A DNA stretch of 64,000 nucleotides, from positions 43,688 through 107,687 of the forward strand of contig URUY01000010.1 in the NCBI GenBank assembly GCA_900551115.1, given 5' to 3'. Shown piece by piece: positions 34,596-43,337 of the stretch. This DNA is from an uncultured Lachnospiraceae bacterium. GTDB taxonomy: Bacteria > Bacillota > Clostridia > Lachnospirales > Lachnospiraceae. Below the pieces are notes generated by a model that was not told the DNA's origin, did no database searches, and saw nothing but the letters and a program-made list of their open reading frames with translations. The position numbers and the translations under genes were made by a program. How positions within the stretch are numbered: the first letter of the stretch is position 1; the number at the start of each line of letters is the position of its first letter.

Positions 34596-34624
34596 TTGCC
34601 ACAGCTACCTGATAATGCTATACT
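34596..34624 (+). promoter_or_regulatory. Promoter of the HAD-IIA gene
   Basis: TTGCCA (34596-34601), 17-base spacer, TATACT (34619-34624), 45 bases before the start codon. Confidence 0.7.
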
Positions 34625-34668
34625 GTTACAAAAGCGGCGCATGGTGCCGGTTTGGAAAGGAAACCATT

Positions 34669-35493
34669 ATGACAAGTAATGATATGTTAAGTAAAAAAAA
34701 GCTTTTTCTCTTCGATATAGACGGCACTATCGCTGTGGGAAATACTTTGTACGACGGCAGCAGGGAATTAATTGAATACATTGAAAAAATCGGCGGCAGA
34801 GCCTGCTACATTACCAATAATTCCACCAAAAGCGGTTCTGACTATGTGGAAAAATTTAAGGTAAGCTTCGGGCTTACTGCAACAGAGGAGCAGTTTGTCA
34901 CTTCCGGCTATATGACAATCCGATTTTTAAAGGAACACTTTTCCCACAAAAAAATCTTTGTGCTGGGAACGGCTTCTTTTTTGGCTGAATTGCAGAAAAA
35001 CGGTCTTATTGTTACAGAAAAACCCGAAAACGATATTGCCTGTGTTGTTGTAGGCTATGACAGCGAGCTGACCTATGAAAAGCTGGTAAATACCTGTCAG
35101 GTGCTTTCTGACATGGAGGTGCCGTTCTATGCCACCAACCCCGATTTATGCTGTCCTATCGACTTCGGTTTTATACCGGACTGCGGTGCCATCTGTCAGA
35201 TGCTTACCTCTTCCACCGGTAAAACACCTGTTTTTCTGGGGAAACCTGCAAAAGAGGTATGCGACCTCTGCATGGACCTGTCCGGCTTTTCCCCCGAAGA
35301 AACGATTGTAATCGGAGACAGACTCTACACCGATATTGCCTGCGGTATCAATGCCGGCGTGGACACCTGCGTTATATATACAGGAGAAGCCACTCCCGAA
35401 GAAGTGGCTGCTTCCGCATATAAACCCACCTATGCCTTTGAAAATATCAGGCAGTTTTACGAAGCCGTAAAAACTTCTTCTTGCCAATCTTGA
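34669..35493 (+). CDS. HAD-IIA family hydrolase (NagD-like)
   Basis: 274 residues from MTSNDMLSKKK (34669), eight bases after GGAAAGG. Motif I is LFDIDGTIAVG, motif II YITNNSTKSG, motif III lies in FLGKPAKEVCDL, and motif IV IGDRLYTDIACGINAG. The large C2B cap between motifs II and III defines HAD-IIA phosphatases such as NagD and p-nitrophenylphosphatase-like enzymes. The substrate is probably a sugar or nucleotide phosphate. The last 47 bases overlap the end of tyrS on the other strand, so no space is left for a separate terminator. Confidence 0.9.
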   Translation: MTSNDMLSKKKLFLFDIDGTIAVGNTLYDGSRELIEYIEKIGGRACYITNNSTKSGSDYVEKFKVSFGLTATEEQFVTSGYMTIRFLKEHFSHKKIFVLGTASFLAELQKNGLIVTEKPENDIACVVVGYDSELTYEKLVNTCQVLSDMEVPFYATNPDLCCPIDFGFIPDCGAICQMLTSSTGKTPVFLGKPAKEVCDLCMDLSGFSPEETIVIGDRLYTDIACGINAGVDTCVIYTGEATPEEVAASAYKPTYAFENIRQFYEAVKTSSCQS

Positions 35494-36727
35494 GGATATC
35501 GCCGTCAGCAATGGCGGTTCCTACATCCGATACCTTTTCGCCGTTCTTTTTTATGCCGCCCTGGCTTATCATACGCCGCAGCTCATTGCTGCCGGACACA
35601 AAGCCTGCGGCGGCAATAAGCGCGAGTATCTGCAAAAGAGTTTCGCTTTCCATTGGTATTGTAAGCTCCGGTATATTCTCCGGTATTGCCTTTTTCCCAA
35701 ATGCCTCATTATAAAAATCCGCGGCCTTCAGCATGGCCTCTTCTCCGTGATAAAGCCCGGTAATAATCCTTGCCAGCTTAAGCTTTACGTCTCTGGGGTT
35801 CCTGCCGTCTGCCAGTTCTTTCTTTATGATGTCGATTTCTTCCGGCATTTCATCTGTTGCCAGTTCAAAGTAGCGCACAATCAGCTTATCCGGCACCTCC
35901 ATGACCTTTTTAAACATCACATTGGCCTCTTCCTCAATGCCGATGTAATTGCCCAGACTCTTACTCATCTTCTCCACGCCGTCAAGTCCCTCCAAAATCG
36001 GCATGAAAACAGCTGCCTGCGGTTCCATTCCCATGGTTTTCTGAAGACTTCTTCCCATCAGGATATTAAAGGTCTGGTCCGTGCCGCCAAGCTCCACATC
36101 GGCCTCTATCACCACCGAATCATATGCCTGCATCAGCGGGTAGAAAAATTCGTGAAGACCAATGGGCACGTTCCCTGAAAACCGCTTTTTGAAATCGTCC
36201 CTCTCAAGCATTCTGGCAACGGTCATGGTGGAAGCCATCCTTAATACCTCTTCCAGGTTCACAAGCTCTAACCACTCGCCGTTAAAGTATACCTCTGTCT
36301 TATCCTTATCCAGTATCTTAAATATCTGTTCCTTATAGGTAACTGCATTTTCCAGCACCTGCTTGTCACTAAGCGCCTTTCTTCCTTTGGATTTGCCTGT
36401 GGGGTCGCCTATCCTTCCCGTAAAATCACCTATGATAATTTTGATTGTATGCCCCAAATCCTGCATCTGCTTCATCTTGCGAAGCACAACAGCATGTCCT
36501 AAATGGATATCCGGTGCGCTTGGGTCCAGTCCCAGCTTCACGCATAACGGCTTCCCCTCCCTGACAGAGCGTTCTAGCTTTACACGAAGCTCTTCTTCTC
36601 CCACTGTCTCTGCCACACCTTTTAAGATAATCCGCATCTGCCGGTTGACTTCCATTTCGATTTCTTCATTTTGTTTTTCTCCCCTGCCATCCCGGTTTTC
36701 CATTTCTTTGCTTTCACTGATTGCCAT
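35447..36727 (-). CDS. tyrS: Tyrosyl-tRNA synthetase
   Basis: 426 residues from MAISESKEM (36727), behind AAAGGGAAA; the frame opens earlier but that ATG (36775) lies almost on the T-box terminator. A charged N-terminal extension of about 25 residues precedes the usual start. Class I motifs: DPSAPDIHLGHAVVLRK (HIGH-type), GDFTGRIGDPTG, and KMSKSLGNYI (KMSKS). The C-terminal S4 RNA-binding domain ends DILKIGKKKFLRL. The GRIGDPTGKSKGRK region and length suggest the TyrZ-like rather than the TyrS-like clade; I cannot decide by eye. Control by the Tyr T-box upstream fits the function. Confidence 0.95.
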   Translation of the reverse strand: MAISESKEMENRDGRGEKQNEEIEMEVNRQMRIILKGVAETVGEEELRVKLERSVREGKPLCVKLGLDPSAPDIHLGHAVVLRKMKQMQDLGHTIKIIIGDFTGRIGDPTGKSKGRKALSDKQVLENAVTYKEQIFKILDKDKTEVYFNGEWLELVNLEEVLRMASTMTVARMLERDDFKKRFSGNVPIGLHEFFYPLMQAYDSVVIEADVELGGTDQTFNILMGRSLQKTMGMEPQAAVFMPILEGLDGVEKMSKSLGNYIGIEEEANVMFKKVMEVPDKLIVRYFELATDEMPEEIDIIKKELADGRNPRDVKLKLARIITGLYHGEEAMLKAADFYNEAFGKKAIPENIPELTIPMESETLLQILALIAAAGFVSGSNELRRMISQGGIKKNGEKVSDVGTAIADGDILKIGKKKFLRLRKTA

Positions 36728-36781
36728 AGTTTTCCCTTTCTGCCCTTTAGGCCCCTGTTTTTCTTCACATTTCAAACAAAT

Positions 36782-36815
36782 AAAAAAACTCCCGTCCTAA
36801 TCAAAAGGACGAGAG
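36782..36815 (-). terminator. T-box-controlled terminator of tyrS
   Basis: On the minus strand CTCTCGTCC / GGACGGGAG around nine bases, followed by T7. It ends just before the tyrS coding region and is the OFF state of the T-box. Confidence 0.93.
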
Positions 36816-37050
36816 CATATCTCGTGTTACCACCTCATGTTCATAAGCAGTTCACACTGCTTACCTTTTCAAGTACGGCCTTTAGGGCGATACTCTAGCA
36901 CTATAACGTGTGCGGGATCCGTCGCAGCCTACTCCTTTCGTTTGGGTGCGAAGCTCAAAGATGTATTCGTCCAAAGCTTCCCATGCGCCTCTCATCAGCC
37001 GGCTGCTTTCTGTATGTTTCACTCTGCACTACTTATTCTTATCATTGCTT
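36816..37050 (-). promoter_or_regulatory. Tyrosine T-box leader
   Basis: The minus-strand leader has the T-box sequence GGTGGTAACACG (36823-36834 on the plus strand), an antiterminator that competes with the terminator. A specifier loop reads GAA-UAC-A, with the Tyr codon UAC at 36963-36965. Stem I elements include AGAAAGCAG and GAGAGGCGCATGGG. Uncharged tRNA-Tyr should bind and allow tyrS transcription. Confidence 0.93.
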
Positions 37051-37084
37051 TTCTTAATCAATGTCTGAATATGAAATTAAACAC

Positions 37085-37113
37085 ATTGTAGAACGGGTCT
37101 TTTAAAATGTCAA
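37085..37113 (-). promoter_or_regulatory. tyrS promoter
   Basis: Perfect TTGACA (37108-37113), 17-base spacer, TACAAT (37085-37090), just upstream of the T-box. Confidence 0.85.
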
Positions 37114-37194
37114 TAGCTTTTTTGAAAAAGCGTTTCTCTATATATCTGAATCTGCTAATTTTTTCAAGTATGGAATTATCACAACCTCTGCTTC

Positions 37195-38244
37195 TTACTT
37201 AAGCACTTCCCTGTAAATCCGCAGTACATTTCCTGTAAATATCTTATCAAGCTGGTCTTCCGTAAAGCCGTCCTTTAAAAGGGCATCCCAAAGTCTTCCC
37301 AGCTTATGGGCGCCGGAAAGCTGTGCGTGCGTGTCTATGCCGTCAAAATCGCTTCCCAGCCCCAGACACTCTATACCGCCAACTGCCACAATATGCTTTG
37401 CATGGCTTACTATGGATGCTATCGTGCCCGGATTTTCTGCTCCCACAGGGACCTGCATCAAAAAGTCTGCACAGAAATTAAGCCCCATTACGCCTCCCCG
37501 TTCTGCCAGTGCCCGAATCATATCATCGCTTAAGTTTCTCACACAGGGGCATACCTGCCTTGCATTGCTGTGGCTTGCAACAAAGGGCTTTTTTGTATGG
37601 GCAAGCACGTCATAAAATCCGGCATCCGACATGTGGGACACATCTGCTATCATGCCCAGTTCTTCCATTCTTTCAACAAAAGCAGCTCCGGTTTGTGTAA
37701 GACCGTCCTTTTCGTTAGGCGTGTTTAAATAATTTCTGATAAGGAAATTTACTTCGGATGAATTTTCTCCCTGTCCTGCCATCCGCAGCTTTTTTCCTGT
37801 TACCCGGTCAAGGTTGGGAAACCCCAGTTCATTGGGATAATTCCACAAAAGCGTGACCATCCGTACCCCTTGTTTATACAGCGTTTCCAGTTTTTCTATT
37901 TCTCCGCCGCATACGCCGCCCTCTTCTACTGTGAGCATGGCAGATATTTTTCCTTCTTTTCTGTTTTTCTCTATGTCTTCAAAGAGAAGCACCGGCGCTA
38001 TACTGTCGCTGTTTGCATGCAGCTCCTGCATATAAAGTCTGAAAAGAGCCTGTACCTCCTGCCACGGGTCCTCGCAGGCCTCCTTTTCCACAAACAGGGC
38101 AAAATTCTGCAAAAGATATTCCCCCTGCTTCATCTTTTTTATGTCAATGTGACAGTCATTCTCTAAAAGAGAGGCCGGTTTTCCTGCCCTCTTTTTCTTC
38201 AGCAATGCCGATATGGTATCACAGTGCATATCCGCCACTTTCAT
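37195..38244 (-). CDS. Membrane dipeptidase (peptidase family M19)
   Basis: 349 residues with the complete zinc site of renal-type dipeptidases: ADMHCDTIS (His, Asp), MLTVEEGG (bridging Glu), IADVSHMSD, ASHSNARQVC and GLGSDFDGID. It hydrolyses dipeptides, sometimes D-containing ones. It has no signal peptide, so it is likely cytoplasmic despite the family name. AGAGGGAAAATT precedes the ATG. The leader at 38245-38511 contains interlocking inverted repeats that may regulate it. Confidence 0.93.
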   Translation of the reverse strand: MKVADMHCDTISALLKKKRAGKPASLLENDCHIDIKKMKQGEYLLQNFALFVEKEACEDPWQEVQALFRLYMQELHANSDSIAPVLLFEDIEKNRKEGKISAMLTVEEGGVCGGEIEKLETLYKQGVRMVTLLWNYPNELGFPNLDRVTGKKLRMAGQGENSSEVNFLIRNYLNTPNEKDGLTQTGAAFVERMEELGMIADVSHMSDAGFYDVLAHTKKPFVASHSNARQVCPCVRNLSDDMIRALAERGGVMGLNFCADFLMQVPVGAENPGTIASIVSHAKHIVAVGGIECLGLGSDFDGIDTHAQLSGAHKLGRLWDALLKDGFTEDQLDKIFTGNVLRIYREVLK

Positions 38245-38353
38245 AATTTTCCCTCTTCTCTTTATGTCATGATGCAGTACCTTCAGTTATCCTCATTATA
38301 TTCCGGATTACCCGTCCTGCCCACAGTAAATTTATCGGATTCTCCGCTTTTTC

Positions 38354-38481
38354 CGGTAAAACGGTATTAAGAGGCCTTTGTATAAATGCCGTATTTATAT
38401 ACCACAAAAGCCCCCTGCAGCTTTCTATGCACCTCTTTGCCGTTTTACCGATAAAAGGATACATATTATACCGCAGGGGGC
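38354..38481. promoter_or_regulatory. Interlocking inverted repeats upstream of the dipeptidase gene
   Basis: Pair A: CGGTAAAACGG with AAGAGG (38354-38374) and CCTCTTTGCCGTTTTACCG (38432-38450). Pair B: GCCCCCTGC (38410-38418) and GCAGGGGGC (38473-38481). The order A-B-A-B means that both cannot nest, so the RNA must either switch or form a pseudoknot. A 7-bp hairpin TATAAAT / ATTTATA sits at 38381-38399. On the minus strand pair B is followed by TTTTGTGG and may terminate the permease message; on the plus strand it is followed by ATCTTTTTT. Confidence 0.6.
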
Positions 38482-38511
38482 ATCTTTTTTACATTATAAA
38501 CTAAAGCACAG

Positions 38512-39906
38512 CTATCTTCCGGTTCCGAAATTAACACCGGTATCGTCAGGCTTGTCCTCATCGAATTTATAGTCCTTACCCGGCAGTATGGCATTTAGCA
38601 GAATGCCCACCAGCGCACCTACCGCAAGACCGGAAAGACTGATTGTAGCCTCAAATACCTTGAAGGACACCGCACCCTTTGTACTGAAATTGACACCGAT
38701 GGACAATACCAAAATCAGCGCTGCTATAATAACATTGCGGCTCTTGGTAAAATCTGTCTGCGTCTCCACAATATTACGGACACCGACCGCAGAAATCATA
38801 CCGTAGAGTACCAGGGAAACACCGCCGCATGTAGCCTGCGGCATACAGCCGATAATAGCTGCAAACTTGGGAGAGAAGGAAAACAGGATGGCAAAGCAGG
38901 CTGCAATCCTGATAACTGCCGGATCATATACCTTTGTCAGAGAAAGCACTCCGGTATTTTCCCCATAGGTAGTGTTTGCAGGCGCACCAAACAGAGATGC
39001 CAGCGTAGTTGCAAGACCATCACCGGTAAGGGTACGGTGAAGTCCCGGATTTTTAATGTAATTTTTTCCGACGGTGGAAGAAATTGCAGAGATATCACCG
39101 ATATGCTCTACCATGGTTGCCAATGCAATAGGTACGATGGTAATCACTGCTGTAATCAGAATGCCGCTGTCAACGCCATGGCCAAACATATAAAATACCG
39201 TGTTGTCCCATTTAATGGGATTGCCAATCCATGACGCCTCTGCAACCTTGGTAAAATCTACCTTGCCAAAGCATGCTGCAATCACGTAGGAGCCTATTAC
39301 GCCGATAATAATGGGTACAATTTTTACCATGCCCTTTCCCCAGATATTGCAGACAATTACTAAAATAATCGCAACAAGCGCAATGGGCCAGTCACTTGCA
39401 CAGTTATCAATAGCCGATTTGGACAGGGTAAGACCGATAGCTATAATAATAGGACCTGTAACAATGGGCGGGAAAAACCTCATAACTCTTCCCGTGCCGA
39501 AAATCTTAATCAAAGCTGCCAACGCAAGGTATACCAGCCCCGCACAGGCTACACCGAAGCAGGCGTAAGGAATCATCTCCACATTAGGAATAACCTGATT
39601 GCCCTCCGCGTCCGCAAGCAGGGGACAGATGGCAGCGTAACCGCCTAAGAATGCAAAGGAGGAACCTAAGAATGCAGGCACCTTTCCTTTGGTAATCAGA
39701 TGGAACAGCAGGGTACCCAGCCCTGCAAACAGCAGCGTCGTGGATATATCAAGACCAGTCAGCATGGGAACTAAAATTGTGGCGCCAAACATTGCAAACA
39801 TATGCTGCAGTCCCAGCAGCGTCATCTTGGGGGCACCGAGCTGTTTTGCGTCATAAATGCCGCCTTCACCCAGCACTACCTTCTGCTTCTTTTTTTCGTC
39901 GCTCAT
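38512..39906 (-). CDS. Uracil-xanthine permease family protein (UraA-like)
   Basis: 464 residues from MSDEKKKQK (39906), with GGAGGAGG upstream. It has about fourteen helices of the NCS2 fold. Conserved parts include GLQHMFAMFGATILVPMLTG, AFLGSSFAFLGGY and FGAPANTTYGENTGVL, of which the ANTTYGENTG loop marks the uracil (UraA/PyrP) branch. It should import uracil by proton symport. It has its own promoter and is likely monocistronic. I saw no PyrR attenuator in the short leader. Confidence 0.92.
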   Translation of the reverse strand: MSDEKKKQKVVLGEGGIYDAKQLGAPKMTLLGLQHMFAMFGATILVPMLTGLDISTTLLFAGLGTLLFHLITKGKVPAFLGSSFAFLGGYAAICPLLADAEGNQVIPNVEMIPYACFGVACAGLVYLALAALIKIFGTGRVMRFFPPIVTGPIIIAIGLTLSKSAIDNCASDWPIALVAIILVIVCNIWGKGMVKIVPIIIGVIGSYVIAACFGKVDFTKVAEASWIGNPIKWDNTVFYMFGHGVDSGILITAVITIVPIALATMVEHIGDISAISSTVGKNYIKNPGLHRTLTGDGLATTLASLFGAPANTTYGENTGVLSLTKVYDPAVIRIAACFAILFSFSPKFAAIIGCMPQATCGGVSLVLYGMISAVGVRNIVETQTDFTKSRNVIIAALILVLSIGVNFSTKGAVSFKVFEATISLSGLAVGALVGILLNAILPGKDYKFDEDKPDDTGVNFGTGR

Positions 39907-39957
39907 TGTATTTCCTCCTCCGGACATTATTAAATTTTTATAAAACCTTTACATACT

Positions 39958-39986
39958 ATCTTATCGGCAGGAGGCTTAAACGTCAA
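39958..39986 (-). promoter_or_regulatory. Promoter of the uracil permease gene
   Basis: TTGACG (39981-39986), 17-base spacer, TAAGAT (39958-39963), about 50 bases before the start codon. Confidence 0.75.
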
Positions 39987-40003
39987 CAAATATTTACAAT
40001 ATT

Positions 40004-40954
40004 TTAGTAAAATCTGACAGCATGTTCCATCAGATACTGTTTCCACACCGCAATGTATTTTGCTTTTAAATGTACGCCGTCAAAGGTATAATCCTTCGCT
40101 AATCCGCCGGTTTCATCACAAAGGACGGAATTGACATCCAGATAAAAGATTGTCTGATTGTCCGCCAGCTTTGCAATCTCTGCATTTCTTGCATCAATAC
40201 CTTCGTTCGTGATGTAATCACCCTGGGCGGACCGCTCCGCACTCACCCGCATAATGGACTGCAGATAGATGACGGCGCCCGGCTGCAGCTCCTTCAGGTG
40301 TGCAACTGCCTCCTTATACTTTTCCATAAAGGATTCCACCGTCCCTGTTCCCATCTCATTGATGCCTATCATCAGATATATCTTTGCAAACTGTTTCTCG
40401 GAAAGAGCTTCCTCAATCGTGGCCTTTTCACGGCTTCCCTCTGTCGGTATGATTTTAGCATCAAACAGCTTAAAAACAGTCAGCCCTGTAGACGCATAAA
40501 AGGTCGTATTGGACAGTCCGCCATACTCAGACAGTCCCACCGTTCTGGAATCCCCGATAAATACCGCATCGTCAAACCAGGTTTCATCCACAGATGCATA
40601 TTCCCAGAAAAGCGGCTGTGTACCGCTGCCTGCACCGTTACCTGAAAGCGTGCCCTCATTCCCCGAAAGCGTACCGCCGTTACCTGAAACCGAACTGTCA
40701 CTTCCTGATACCGTACCGTCTCCTCCCGATACCGTACCGTCCCCTCCCGAAACACTAACGCCATCCTGTGACTCTCCCGGTAAAATGCCGCCGGCATTTT
40801 CAGGAAAACCGATTGCCTGTTCATAGACCTTAAGTCCTGTATGCAGCATTTCATTAAGTTTCTGCAAAAGCGGCTCTCTGTAAAAAAAGCAGATTCCCGT
40901 AATACCCAAAAGCATTATGAAATTTAAGTATTTGATATTCCGCAAACGTTTCAC
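40004..40954 (-). CDS. Membrane-anchored SGNH/GDSL hydrolase
   Basis: 316 residues from a GTG at 40954 (MKRLRNIKYLN), preceded by GAGGGAAAG; the longer ATG frame lies inside the MBOAT gene. One helix (about 8-25) anchors it. Residues about 67-110 are a Gly/Ser-rich spacer of seven-residue repeats, and the rest is an SGNH esterase domain: VFIGDSRTVG (block I Ser), IYLMIGINEMG (Asn) and FDGVHLKAKY (Asp-x-x-His). Together with the MBOAT protein just upstream it matches the two-component O-acetylation systems of surface glycans, where the SGNH partner moves the acetyl group outside the membrane. Confidence 0.82.
   Translation of the reverse strand: MKRLRNIKYLNFIMLLGITGICFFYREPLLQKLNEMLHTGLKVYEQAIGFPENAGGILPGESQDGVSVSGGDGTVSGGDGTVSGSDSSVSGNGGTLSGNEGTLSGNGAGSGTQPLFWEYASVDETWFDDAVFIGDSRTVGLSEYGGLSNTTFYASTGLTVFKLFDAKIIPTEGSREKATIEEALSEKQFAKIYLMIGINEMGTGTVESFMEKYKEAVAHLKELQPGAVIYLQSIMRVSAERSAQGDYITNEGIDARNAEIAKLADNQTIFYLDVNSVLCDETGGLAKDYTFDGVHLKAKYIAVWKQYLMEHAVRFY
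40630..40753 (-). repeat. 21-bp tandem repeat coding VSGxxGT
   Basis: Six imperfect 21-bp units encode successive VSGGDGT, VSGGDGT, VSGSDSS, VSGNGGT, LSGNEGT and LSGNGAG, forming a flexible spacer between the membrane anchor and the SGNH domain. Confidence 0.85.
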
Positions 40955-40995
40955 TCCGCACTTTCCCTCTGTTATAAAAAATCCGCTTAAAAGCT

Positions 40996-42360
40996 TTAAA
41001 ATCTGAAATACATAAACGGATTGTTTCCTTCCATCATAATATGCCACACGGACGCCCAAAACAGCACCGCCAGTATGAGCATACCTAAAAAGCTGTTCTT
41101 ATACCGTTCAAACAGTCTTTTAGGTATCGGCGTACACATAAATATTCCTGCAAGAAGCAGCACTCCATAATTGGAAAGTGCTTTAGCAAAGTCTCCTGTA
41201 TTTACATTAACACCTGCTGCCAGACCGAACATCCTGCCAAAATAGGTTTTTAAATCCGAAAGATTCGGAATGGCAAAGCACATCCAGGTAAGGGGAATTA
41301 CAAAAAGCACGTAAATATGGGAAAGCACCCTGCTTTTTCCTAAATATCCCTTTTTATCAAGCAGTCTCTCCAATACAATAAACAGCCACAGGCTTAATCC
41401 CCATATCAGGAAATTGATACTGCCTCCATGCCAGAACGAGGTCAGCACCCACACTGCAAGGAGATTAAAAATGGTGCGTAATGTCCCCTTTTTGCTGCCT
41501 CCCAGCGGAATATAAACATAATTCCTGAACCATCTTCCTAACGTAACATGCCATCTTCGGTAAAACTCTCTGACGCTCTTTGCCGTATAAGGCATGTCAA
41601 AATTTTCAGGCAGGGAAAATCCCAGCATCTGCCCTAACCCCACTGCCATAAGAGAATAACCGTAAAAATCAAAATAAATCTGCATGGAATAAGAAAAAGC
41701 GCCCATCCAGGAAAGCGGCGTGGAAATACTTTCAACTCCTACCGTCTGCAGCTCATTCCATAAAATAGCCAGTCTGTCGGCCAAAAGCACCTTCATGGAC
41801 AGTCCGAAAACAAAATTTTTAAGACCCTTATCCACATTTTCAAGCAGGTAGGAACGTTGCCGTAAATCTGCCGAAACCTCGCTGTAATTGACAATCGGTC
41901 CCGCCACAAGCTGGGGAAACATAGATATATAGGTTCCCAGCCTTACAATAGAATGCTCTGCACCGATATCACCACGATAAACATCCGTAAGGTAAGAAAG
42001 AATCTGGAAGGTATAAAAGCTGATGCCCAAAGGCAGGAAAAAGTCTTTTGGCAGCCAGGGAAGAAACGATGCCCACTTAAAAAAGGCCAGCATAAGTACG
42101 TCAGCCGCCACTATAAGTATGTAGAGTGCCCGTCTCTTTTTCTGATTTATCTGTCTGTTTATATCAAGGCTCTTTCCTGCCCAAAAGTTCACCAAAACGG
42201 AAGCCATCAGTAAAAACACATAAAACGGCTCTCCGTATGCGTAAAACAGAATACTGCTTACAAGCAGCGTACAGTTCCTGTATTTTACCGGAGTAAGATA
42301 ATAAAGCAGAAGAAAAACCGGGAAGAACCCCAATAAAAATTCTACACTGTTAAATACCAC
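40996..42360 (-). CDS. MBOAT family O-acyltransferase (AlgI/DltB-like)
   Basis: 454 residues with about eleven helices. MBOAT landmarks: LPLGISFYTFQILSYLTDVY, MFPQLVAGPIVNY, FYRRWHVTLGRWFRNYVYIP and the catalytic His in LTSFWHGGSINF. Such proteins pass acyl groups from acyl-CoA or carrier protein across the membrane to polysaccharides, alanine esters or peptidoglycan. The target glycan is unknown. The start is GTG at 42360, with only a weak ribosome site. It is followed by the SGNH gene in the same direction after 41 bases. Confidence 0.93.
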   Translation of the reverse strand: MVFNSVEFLLGFFPVFLLLYYLTPVKYRNCTLLVSSILFYAYGEPFYVFLLMASVLVNFWAGKSLDINRQINQKKRRALYILIVAADVLMLAFFKWASFLPWLPKDFFLPLGISFYTFQILSYLTDVYRGDIGAEHSIVRLGTYISMFPQLVAGPIVNYSEVSADLRQRSYLLENVDKGLKNFVFGLSMKVLLADRLAILWNELQTVGVESISTPLSWMGAFSYSMQIYFDFYGYSLMAVGLGQMLGFSLPENFDMPYTAKSVREFYRRWHVTLGRWFRNYVYIPLGGSKKGTLRTIFNLLAVWVLTSFWHGGSINFLIWGLSLWLFIVLERLLDKKGYLGKSRVLSHIYVLFVIPLTWMCFAIPNLSDLKTYFGRMFGLAAGVNVNTGDFAKALSNYGVLLLAGIFMCTPIPKRLFERYKNSFLGMLILAVLFWASVWHIMMEGNNPFMYFRF

Positions 42361-42395
42361 GTTTCATCACATCTCATTCTATCTGTTATAATAAA

Positions 42396-42424
42396 ATTGT
42401 AGCTTTGTATCCCATGCCCTGCAA
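42396..42424 (-). promoter_or_regulatory. Promoter of the MBOAT-SGNH operon
   Basis: TTGCAG (42419-42424), 17-base spacer, TACAAT (42396-42401). Confidence 0.7.
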
Positions 42425-42448
42425 GTTAAAAATTCTTAATTTTCACGA

Positions 42449-42477
42449 TTGCCTTTTCCCTCGATATAGCCTACAAT
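42449..42477 (+). promoter_or_regulatory. Promoter of the DUF6062 gene
   Basis: TTGCCT (42449-42454), 17-base spacer, TACAAT (42472-42477), divergent from the MBOAT promoter. Confidence 0.65.
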
Positions 42478-42558
42478 ATCCTAAACAGCAGGCCCGTTTT
42501 ATTAAGACAGTTCGCAGCAACCATGGACGGGACCAAAACTTTTCACAAGGAGGCTTCC

Positions 42559-43320
42559 ATGAAAGAACAGCTATACATGATACCCTTAAACGATGCCGTA
42601 AATGCAGGGGACGAGTGCCCTTTCTGCTACATTGAACGGCAGATTGAACAAAACCTTCTGGATTTTGTTTTAGGCTCCGGTTCCTCCTATATGGAAAGCG
42701 ACATCAGGGAACAGACTGACCGCCAGGGCTTCTGCCGGACACATTTCAAAAAAATGTTTGATTATGGCAATACACTGGGAAATGGCTGGATCTTAAAGAC
42801 ACACTACAAACGTATGCTGGAGGAATTTGACACACAGACAAAGGCTTATGTACCGGGCCGTATATCCTTACGGAGTAAGTTTAAAAAGGATGCTTCCACA
42901 CAAAACCCGGTAACTGCCTGGGTAAGGGAAAAAGAATCCTCCTGCTATATCTGCAGTTACTACAAAGAACATTATGAGCGTTATTTAGATACTTTTTTTA
43001 TGATGTACAGAAAGGACAATGACTTTCGCTCCCGCGTGGAAAAAAGCAAGGGCTTTTGTCTCACGCACTTCGGTGATTTGTGCGAGGCATGCGATACCAA
43101 GCTTCCTGACGGGGAACGAGCTGAATTCTACAAGCTCCTCTGCGGCCTTATGCACGATGGTTTAAGCCGTCTGTCAGAAGACGTATCCTGGCTGATTGAA
43201 AAATTCGACTATCGGAATAAAGACGCCGACTGGAAAAATTCCAAAGACGCCATACAACGCGGCATGCAGAAATTAAAAGGCGGCTATCCGGGCGATTCCG
43301 TTTATAAAATGAATAAATAA
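42559..43320 (+). CDS. DUF6062 family protein
   Basis: 253 residues from MKEQLYMIPL (42559), five bases after AAGGAGG. It holds two similar metal-site-like blocks: CPFCYIE with GFCRTHF in the first half, and CYICSYYKEH with GFCLTHFGD in the second. The spacing suggests an internal duplication with Cys-x-x-Cys and Cys-x-x-His pairs. It is soluble and helical, with no signal peptide. The family is common in Lachnospiraceae but its function is unknown. Converges on the TetR gene 17 bases away, with no clear terminator between. Confidence 0.8.
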   Translation: MKEQLYMIPLNDAVNAGDECPFCYIERQIEQNLLDFVLGSGSSYMESDIREQTDRQGFCRTHFKKMFDYGNTLGNGWILKTHYKRMLEEFDTQTKAYVPGRISLRSKFKKDASTQNPVTAWVREKESSCYICSYYKEHYERYLDTFFMMYRKDNDFRSRVEKSKGFCLTHFGDLCEACDTKLPDGERAEFYKLLCGLMHDGLSRLSEDVSWLIEKFDYRNKDADWKNSKDAIQRGMQKLKGGYPGDSVYKMNK

Positions 43321-43337
43321 AAGACCGCTTAGCGCTT

